DNA from: Termitomyces sp. T153
Taxonomy: Eukaryota; Basidiomycota; Agaricomycetes; Agaricales; Lyophyllaceae
Assembly (NCBI GenBank): GCA_018296165.2
Contig: JACKQL020000016.1
Coordinates: 248,001-312,000 of the forward strand
Direction of reading: 5' to 3'
Length of the DNA stretch: 64,000 nt
The notes under the pieces are model-generated. The model saw only the letters and a program-made list of their open reading frames with translations, was not told the DNA's origin and ran no database searches. A program made the position numbers and the translations under genes. Positions 56,722 through 64,000 of this stretch are shown piece after piece. How positions within the stretch are numbered: position 1 is the first letter of the stretch; each line of letters starts with the position of its first letter.

Positions 56722-59700
56722 ATGTTGTCTACTCTAGTTCTGTTCCTCGCTGTCGGAGCCCAGGCCACACAACTTTTGGATAGGAACTTAGCCTATCGTT
56801 CCCCATTTATTAATGCGCCTCACGTACGTCTTAGGCCTTTCGAAGTATATTGTACTCTCACGTTGGACCTTGCAGCTCTCGCTTAACACCAAAAGCCTCG
56901 AGAAACGCTTTCAGAATGCTGCCCTCGGTCGCAGGCAGACCCAAGATGCTTCGCCTTTCAAGGATGAGCATTATTTTACCTTCTTTGGTGGAAATTTTAG
57001 CAACGTATATACATCTCTCATAACGTTCATTATATGCCCGTCTTCTGACTTGATACCATTCAATGTAGGCACAGGTAGTCTGGAGTGGCGGTGTGAACTT
57101 CACACACCGTGGTATGTATGAAATCTACGTTCGACTTGTCTTTTATCAGATGTTTACCATATAGTTGCTTGACTCCATAGTTGCTAGCGGCGATCCCTTG
57201 GACACTTCTGTCCTTCTCTGGACACGTGCCCAGGGTATTTCTCCTGCCGGTTCTACAGCTCTTCCCGATCAGAGTGTCCCAGTCTGTGTCTCGTACAAAA
57301 TCTTCAACAATCCCGAGTTGTCTGGAAGTCCTGCCGACTCTGGCTCTGCCTTTACTAGCTATGATGTCGACTGGACGCTCAAGGTTGAGGCTACTGGGCT
57401 CCAGCCGGATACCAAGTACTGGTTCCAGTTTGCTGACTGCACCAACCCTGCCTCAGTCTCTCCCATTGGTGCCACTAGGACGTTTGCCAGTTCCACAAGT
57501 AAGTATTATGAAAAATATTCAATACCGATGGTTGTCTTCATATGCTGTTTTGCAGCTCCCGCCGACGAGGTGAACGGTGGAAAACCTATGACTTTTGCTG
57601 TATTCTCTTGCTCTCAGTTCCAGGCTGGTGAGTCTAACTTCCCATCTTTCCGACAAGCCAGATAACTCAATAGAGTCTTGAGGTTGGTTCAATGCTTACG
57701 GTGTCGCAGCTCAGAATACCTCGGCCGACGTCTTCATTCATCTCGGTGACTATGTAAGTTTTACATCAATTGAACGAAGCTTGGTTATGCTGATTTCATC
57801 GAGATCTACGAATTTACCGGAAACGGGTTAGACTTTGTATTTGTGTTCCTGCCCTGTGTTTAACGTTTGGGTAGCGCGAACATTGGTCGTGTAACCTTGG
57901 GCCGTGAGCTTGCCACAATCAAGGACTATCGTCAACGCTTGAATCAGTACAGAACTGATGATAGTCTTGCCTGTGCTCATCAACACAATCCATGGATCAC
58001 CGTCTGGTGAGTGTCCTGTTCGATAAAGGACCGTGCATTATGCGACACTTTACATTTTCATAGGGTGAGTTTGGTAATATGAGCTTCCCCGTTGATTTCT
58101 AACTCATCTTGATATCTCCTGCAAACAGGATGATCATGAGGTATATAGTCTACCATTCCCGTTTACTTCTCTATTGACTACAGAATTCATCATCCGAGGT
58201 TGCCGACAATGCGTGGAAGGCCGGAACTACCAACTCCAACGACACCGAAATTGGATGCTCCTTCTCCGACTCTGGTGCTTGCTTCACGGACCGCAAACTA
58301 GCTGCTATCAGAGCATATCATGAGTGGATGCCCATCCGCCAGGTCACTGCAGACGATAAACTTCGCATCTGGAGAAACTTTCAGATTGGAAAACTCCTTG
58401 ACTTGACGATGCTCGATACTCGTGAATTGATCATAGTTCCTGACCTCTGTATCTCACTCACTTCTCAGATTAACAGGCAACTATGATCGTGACATTACCG
58501 ATGTAGGCCTTTGGTTCACGTTGTTCTGAGTCTTGTTTATTTAAGTTCTGTGGTATAGCTCGGCTATAATAGAGGTGTGCTTTATTTCCCTTGGTATTGA
58601 CAACCAATTGATGATCTTCAGCTCGTGAGTTCCCTCTTGGAGTTGAACGTTTTATTTTCTCAAATGTTCTGCCGGTCATAGTTGTTAATTCCGTCAAAGA
58701 TGACGAGGGTCGCTCTCTCATGGGAGTTGAACAAGAAACATGTATGTCGAACCGAGTCAATAGGTCCAAATGTCGCTGATCATCCCTTCCAAAAGGGTTT
58801 TACGATACCCTTTCAGAGTCACAGAAGAGGGAAGCCGTCTGGCGTATTGTGGGGTTCGTCCAGAATCAGTATACTTCACTTTTTTCGCCAACTCACATAA
58901 TACAGGCAACAAATTGTCTTCAGTCAGCTTATCAACTTTCCGACGCAAGGATCTGGTGAGTGATGTCATCATAGAATATGAGCACACCTATAATTCCGCC
59001 GCTTCCAGTGGACTTGGTGAGTGAATTAAGAGAATTTGAGCATCGGCTGAGTATAGACAATTCTATAGGACGCCTGGGATGGTTATCGCAAGAACCGTGC
59101 CCGGGTATTCGACCACCTCTCGAATAGGAGCATCTCGAACACTGTTATATTGTCGGGAGACAGTCACGACAACTGGGTCTCCGATCTTGCCCGTACGCTT
59201 CCTCCCTAGCCTTTCCAACCATAGGCATTTATTACTCATCCAGGTCCCAACGACACTTCGTAAGCTTTAACTGTGTGACACTTATGCCATATCTTATGTA
59301 CAGCCAGTTACGACGAAGTCACTGGAAATGGTGCTTTCGGTGTTGAATTCGGTGGAACCGCAGTCACCTCACCCTCCTCGTTCGGCACAAATATTTCCCC
59401 TACCGACGCAGATGTGATATCAAGAGGTTTTGTTGCTCAAAACCCCGAGCTCCAGTGGAGTGAGGGCTCATTCCGCGGATTCTTCACGCTTACTGTCGAT
59501 CCTGAGACTCTTAACGCTACTTTCTATGGCATGAAGAATATCAGCACGTATTTTTCTCAATTGACGTGGCTTTTCTAACTTGTTTCAATGCAGCCAACCC
59601 CAATCTTGACCATCTTGAGATTGCAAACTTTATCGTCAGAGCTGGTGAGAACAAACTCTCTCGACCTGTAGCTGGGGGCGCCGTCCTGGCTGGCATTATC

Positions 59701-59766
59701 AAGGCCGCTCTCGATAGCTCTACCTCAGATCCCGCTATCAGTGCTAGTGTCACCGCCAGTGCTTAA
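56722..59766 (+). CDS. PhoD-type alkaline phosphatase / phosphodiesterase, secreted
   Basis: 22 exons give 637 residues: 56722-56823, 56876-57004, 57069-57111, 57181-57498, 57556-57627, 57683-57753, 57804-57826, 57875-58006, 58064 (1 nt), 58129-58140, 58184-58421, 58477-58502, 58559-58574, 58622-58624, 58682-58741, 58796-58856, 58906-58955, 59009-59016, 59069-59192, 59244-59259, 59308-59543 and 59594-59766. PhoD enzymes hydrolyse phosphate mono- and diesters with calcium and iron. A signal peptide (MLSTLVLFLAVGAQA) starts it. Family motifs are VASGDPLDTSVLLWTR (from about 92), HLGDYIYE (241-248), WDDHE (297-301), RSLMGVEQE, WFYDTLSES, QQIVFSQL and ILSGDSHDNW (about 482-491). The W of WDDHE needs the 1-nt exon. 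The intron after exon 21 appears to use a GC donor (GCACGT). No frame breaks otherwise. Confidence 0.85.
58064..58064 (+). other. Predicted 1-nt microexon
   Basis: A single G lies between a canonical acceptor (TTTTCATAG) and a canonical donor (GTGAGT). Without it the conserved W-D-D-H-E junction goes out of frame; with it the Trp codon TG|G is complete. Confidence 0.6.
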
Positions 59767-60590
59767 GCGAACGAAGGAAACTTTCGAAGCTGGGGCAATG
59801 GGCATGCATTAGTTAGTCTTCACTCAGTTTACAGATTGTTGTAAAATGGAACTACATTCAAGTATCTTTCCCCTTATGAGCCAACTCTGCGACTGACCTC
59901 CACCGCAAAGCATACGTAACACATAATCAGTCTTCTCTCTCTCGCCGCAACTCGTTGTCATGATTACGGTAAAATGATACAAGACGACGTCAACTTGCTT
60001 CGGCGGGTCGGAAAAACGTCTCGCGAAGAACGTTGCGACCACCGACAACCTCGAAGTACTCGCCCTACAGGCGAGACTAACATGTCGACTTTCACAGTGC
60101 GCGCTTCTCGAGGCATTTCTGCACTTCTCAGACTGGTCGCGTCTCCGCATCCACCGTCAAAGCAATCTCTCTTAGTTACAGACAGTGTTTTGAAAACGAC
60201 ACGAGAGCTACCAGAGACGTACAGATGCTATGCTTCTATGATTGTAAGATTATCCGTGACAAACGATCGCGGGCTACCTCGAAACGCAGGAGCTCAATAT
60301 TTGGCAATCTGCGCGCTTTTTCGATAATATTCTTCGTCATTGAGGTTGAAAGGTGCCCTGTGTTCCAGAAATAAGGATGTAAGGTGCGATGCGAAGGGCC
60401 GCGAAAAGAGACCTTGGAAGGTTGGCAACGGGGCTATTTATTGCAGGTATCAGGAACGATGAAATGAAGGTAAAGGAGAGATGCGTAAGGATTGGAAAAG
60501 ATGACGAGGTGAGCAATGGTGGGAATAGTCGTTCCATGGTAGTGCGGTGTGGGATCCGGAGTCAGGACATTTGTAAAGCTTAGGCACTTA
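59767..60590. other. 3' flank of the PhoD-type gene, no gene seen
   Basis: Short frames on both strands (59824-60150, 59974-60327) lack recognisable motifs. CpG content is normal until about 60590, where the second CpG-poor block starts. Confidence 0.5.
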
Positions 60591-61636
60591 AACAATTGAT
60601 CTCCTTGTCTGCCATTTGCACTTATCAGTTGTGGAGTGTTGGCCACCGATACCAACAACAGACCCAGCATATATGTATGCTGGGTACCAAAGGGTTTGGC
60701 CATATGCTGTGAGCTTGCTTGAGCAACTTGGTGACTAGTTCTCTGTTGCAAGGTATCCATAGTAACTTATGGTACACTACATTAGTGGTCCAAATAAGTT
60801 TGTTGACTACCTTGAATAACATGTAGTCCTGTAGTCTTTTGGGTGCATCAGGATTTCAGCAAAGAGTTTGTCTTTGCTATGATATTTCTCAACTTGACAA
60901 AGAAATACTTTGTCAGTCTGATTGACTGGCTGGGACTGATTGGCCAATTGAAGTGTGGCCACTTCGAGCATAATATCTTCATCAACTCCAGAATTTCACT
61001 GGAACTCTGGTATTGGGGTAACATTGGCATCACTGCCGCCATAGGCTAGGATCCATGCTTCCTCATCACAAATTCATGACAGTCCTACACCTGCCAGCTC
61101 CAATATCTGGGTACATCACCGAGCACACAGATCTGATCCAGTTGCACCTGTAGGACATTCAATTACAATTCTACATACAGATTTTATGTTACTACTGTGT
61201 CATACGTTGTCTAATCAAGGCTTCAAATGATGTATCAACAAGAACTTTTAAGCAACAGTAATCCTTCATACCACACTATACAAGATCAGGCTTGTATCCA
61301 TAGGCAGAAAGCACTTGTTGCTGATAGATATCTTTACCAGATTCATTGGCTGACTGAGCTTTGGCAATGACATACAGCAGCAATCCCATCCAAACTTGAA
61401 ACTATCTTTGAGAGTGGTGAATCAAAGCCATCATATGTCCATGGCTAAACTGCACTTGCTTGTAACAAGCATGTTGAGATTGTGTATGAAGGGAGTCCCA
61501 CAACATTACTCATGTGACCTTAGAGTATTATTTTCTGTTTCTAGGCTTCTCATACTTTATCCACTAAAGTATGGATTCACCAGGTACATATATGTCTTCT
61601 ATATAATGTACTTCATCCACTAAAGTACAAGCTCAA
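60591..61636. other. CpG-poor DNA, probably old transposon sequence
   Basis: Almost no CpG and AT-rich. Small frames (for example 60843-61049) are not identifiable. The Copia LTR inserts at its right end. Confidence 0.45.
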
Positions 61637-62441
61637 TGTTGGAAAAATACCTCTTGCCAAATCAGGTTCAAAACCAAATTAGGTCATATCAGGACAAATC
61701 AGACTGATGGATTTCCTGCATTAAGACTGATCAGGTGGTGTGAGGGGATGGACACTCCGCAGGTAAACCCAGCAAGAGCAAGCTGACACAAGCAACAGGC
61801 AAGCATCAACAGAGCAAAGAGCAGCAAAGAGGTAGGCAAAAGGCAAGTGCAGTGAGCCAAACTGGGCAGCAACACTGGGGTCCTTACAGTCTGGCTAATG
61901 AATAAACCTGGAAGCCATGCTATTGTCCAGACTGGGGATAGTCTATCCCCAGGTCTGCCTTATATACTACAGGACTACTCAGATGACTAAGTACCTTTGA
62001 CTACATTGGAGGTCACTGACTACAACCTAATGACAAAGCAGAGGCCAATGATTATGACATACTGACTAATTGGGTCCAGTAGTAAAAGGATCAATGATCA
62101 ACAACAATATACCATGGGCCAAGTATGATATACCCATTAGGCCTAGGAGCTGAGATGGTGAGGGAGTAAGATAGGGCCAGGCAGTCCGGAGGCTAGCTAG
62201 TTAGAATGCCAGTCCTCACAAACCAAGTGAGGCTAGGGTGGAGATGGTCTGAGGACCAGTCCTGTTACAGGTGGGTGCTGATATTCTCAGACCTGATTAT
62301 GGCATAAAAAGGCCTAATAAGGATGTCTTCTTGGGCCAGATCTTGCCTGATGTGCCAATGCTTGCCTGAAAATGGGGTCCATCTAAAGTACCCTGATCAT
62401 GCCTCATTTCAGCTGATCTAGCTTCCAAGATTTTTCCAACA
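61637..62441 (+). repeat. 5' LTR of the Copia element
   Basis: 805 bp bounded by a perfect inverted pair, TGTTGGAAAAAT at the left and ATTTTTCCAACA at the right. A TTATATACT sequence at about 61971 may be its TATA element. Confidence 0.85.
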
Positions 62442-62665
62442 ACCAGTCTATTGCATGATGCTAAGCTATGACATCCTTACTAGGAGTACAGGTCTGTTTC
62501 TGCTGCATATAGCCTGCCATGAAAGGTTATGGGCCCTGGCCCACAGACTTAAACACTGATGATTGATTAGAGATTATCACTCTGTTTATTAAGAAACATC
62601 ATATTTTGATAAATCAATCACACTCCTCACATTACTCCAGACTACTCTACAATCATACTCCTATC

Positions 62666-64000
62666 ATGGACAATGTCAACCAATCTTCTTGATCTTTGAT
62701 GCAGAAGCTCAGTGTCATCAAATTTGCAGAATGGGAAAAGGCTATGTATGGTAGACTGATGTCAGTCTGTGGTGCTTGCATCATCACTGGTAGGGAAACT
62801 TTACCTTTGCCAAATCCTAATGATGCAGCTATTGCCATCACCATTGCTGCCTACAGTCTCCATAGCAACCAAGCTGCTGAAGAAATCTACCAGTGGCTTG
62901 ACAAGGGAAACAAGACCCACATCAATTCCATCTGCAATGATCCTCTCCAAATGTGGGTGAAGCTCAGAGATATCCACTCAAAGTTGGCACTCCAATGCCC
63001 ATTTCAACTCTCTTGGCAACTTCTTCAACATTTGCAAGCATGAGGACAAGTCCTTGGTTGACCTCTGTACCTGAGTCAAAGCTGTGATGCAGCATCTATG
63101 TGCACTCTGCCCTCCTCCCATCACCAAAAACAGTGTAACAAAAGAAACCTACACCCTCAAGATCTTCAATGATGAACTCACATTATGGCAATGCTCCATG
63201 CAATGCCTTGCAAAAAGTTTGGCTCTTTCATTTTGTCAGTCATCATGCTAAATGCTCTCACCAAAGATGCCATCCTCAAGGCTCTCTGCACTGAGGAAAC
63301 CCAATGCCAAGCTGCTCAGGAAGAAGCAGAAGCCACTGCCACCACCAAAGCAATCACCTGTCATTTCTGTGAGGGTTCACACAGGGTGCTAGACTGCCCC
63401 AGCCTCTCATCAGCCCATACTTTCATCAAGAAGGAAGAAGCCACTCCAAATCCACATTTGAAAGTGAAGAAATGAGGTGGTCTATGTGGTGGAAACTCCA
63501 CCAAGAGTGCTGCTGACAGACAATGGACACATCAAGCTCCAAGTTTGAGGATGGGTGTGACAGGCCAGCTGTGAAAGTGGAAGCCATTGTTTGTTGTTCT
63601 TCACTTTCACATCCTACCCCATCTGATACACTATCAAATACAGACTTGGGCACCATGCATTCTATGGCCCCACACTATGAGTGGTTCTTGTCAAGTTCCT
63701 TCAAGCTCTGAAAAGTACCCATTTGCCTTACCAATGGTGCTATAGTATATAGTCTGCAGGAAAGGGGTCAGTAGTTTTTTGGCCAGAGGGAAAGAAAGGA
63801 AATGAGAAGTCACTCAATGATGTTGTCATTACAGATTTTCTGTTCATACCTGAACTAGCCAATAATCTCCTCTCCATCATGTCCCTTACTGTGCATTATG
63901 GCATGACTGTAACTTTTCATGGCTGCAAAGTGCTCTTCACTGTTCACAATGATCTTGTGTTCACTGCCACCATCAACAAAAGACTCACCTCATACCTCAA
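62666..64000 (+). pseudogene. Copia gag and start of pol, decayed
   Basis: Gag begins MDNVNQSS, is cut by a TGA after eight codons, and continues from about 62696 with VIKFAEWEKAMYGRL, AIAITIAAYSLHSN and DPLQMWVKLRDIHSK, matching the Copia gag (UBN2-like) domain. A frameshift occurs near 63000. A zinc-knuckle-like CHFCEGSHRVLDC lies near 63360. The protease site, family D-S-G-A-T-H-S-M, reads DLGTMHSMAPHYEWF (about 63643-63690). A GAG-pre-integrase stretch (ELANNLLSIMSLTVHYGM) follows to the window edge. Several stops. Non-functional. Confidence 0.82.

Larger units (their letters stand above)
61637..64000 (+). mobile_element. Ty1/Copia retrotransposon, 5' part (continues beyond the window)
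   Basis: A 5' LTR (61637-62441) is followed by a decayed gag-pol on the plus strand. The 3' half and second LTR lie outside the window. CpG-depleted. Confidence 0.82.

Overview
This window is nuclear DNA of a basidiomycete fungus, most likely an Agaricomycete. The genes carry many introns of about 45-70 nt, often with GTNNGT donors and CTAAC/CTGAC-type branch points. The gene set fits too: a secreted bicupin oxalate decarboxylase, an Rrm4-type endosomal RNA-binding protein, an Egt1-type iron enzyme, ERG6 and MAD3. The mobile elements (chromodomain Ty3/Gypsy, Ty1/Copia, Tc1/mariner, Helitron) are typical of this group. All gene models were spliced by hand from the sequence. Every complete model closes in frame, but none has transcript support.

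Layout. Genic part, 1-35,400: a partial Ser/Pro-rich coiled-coil protein (minus, 1-2,688); a decayed, inverted copy of ERG6 (3,310-4,350); a flavin monooxygenase (5,917-7,471); a single-pass membrane protein (8,918-10,240); an unknown protein with an IYNWFKN motif (12,289-13,827, minus); intact ERG6 (14,042-15,294, minus); an EgtB-like iron enzyme without a methyltransferase domain (16,044-18,405, minus); a Dal5-family MFS transporter (22,319-24,606) converging on oxalate decarboxylase (24,749-26,737, minus); MAD3 (27,489-29,166); a small secreted protein (31,473-31,768); and an Rrm4-like protein (31,870-34,626).

From about 35,400 to 56,030 lies a nest of decayed transposons almost free of CpG: a younger CpG-containing solo LTR, LTR fragments, a complete but dead Tc1/mariner element, two head-to-head Gypsy remnants, one with a 3' LTR and an antisense ORF, and a Helitron that lost its HUH nuclease. 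Two repeat-plus-hairpin modules follow, and the second marks the right edge of the island. Genic sequence returns at 56,070-60,590 with a 22-exon PhoD-type phosphatase whose best model needs a 1-nt exon. From about 60,590 to the window end a second CpG-poor block holds a decayed Ty1/Copia element with its 5' LTR.

There is no metabolic cluster. The neighbours serve unrelated housekeeping and secretory roles: sterol synthesis, oxalate and phosphate handling, spindle checkpoint, mRNA transport. The most unusual observations are the 1-nt exon, the non-GT donor beside the first metal motif of oxalate decarboxylase, the Egt1-like protein that keeps only the tail of its methyltransferase, and the duplicated repeat-hairpin ends.
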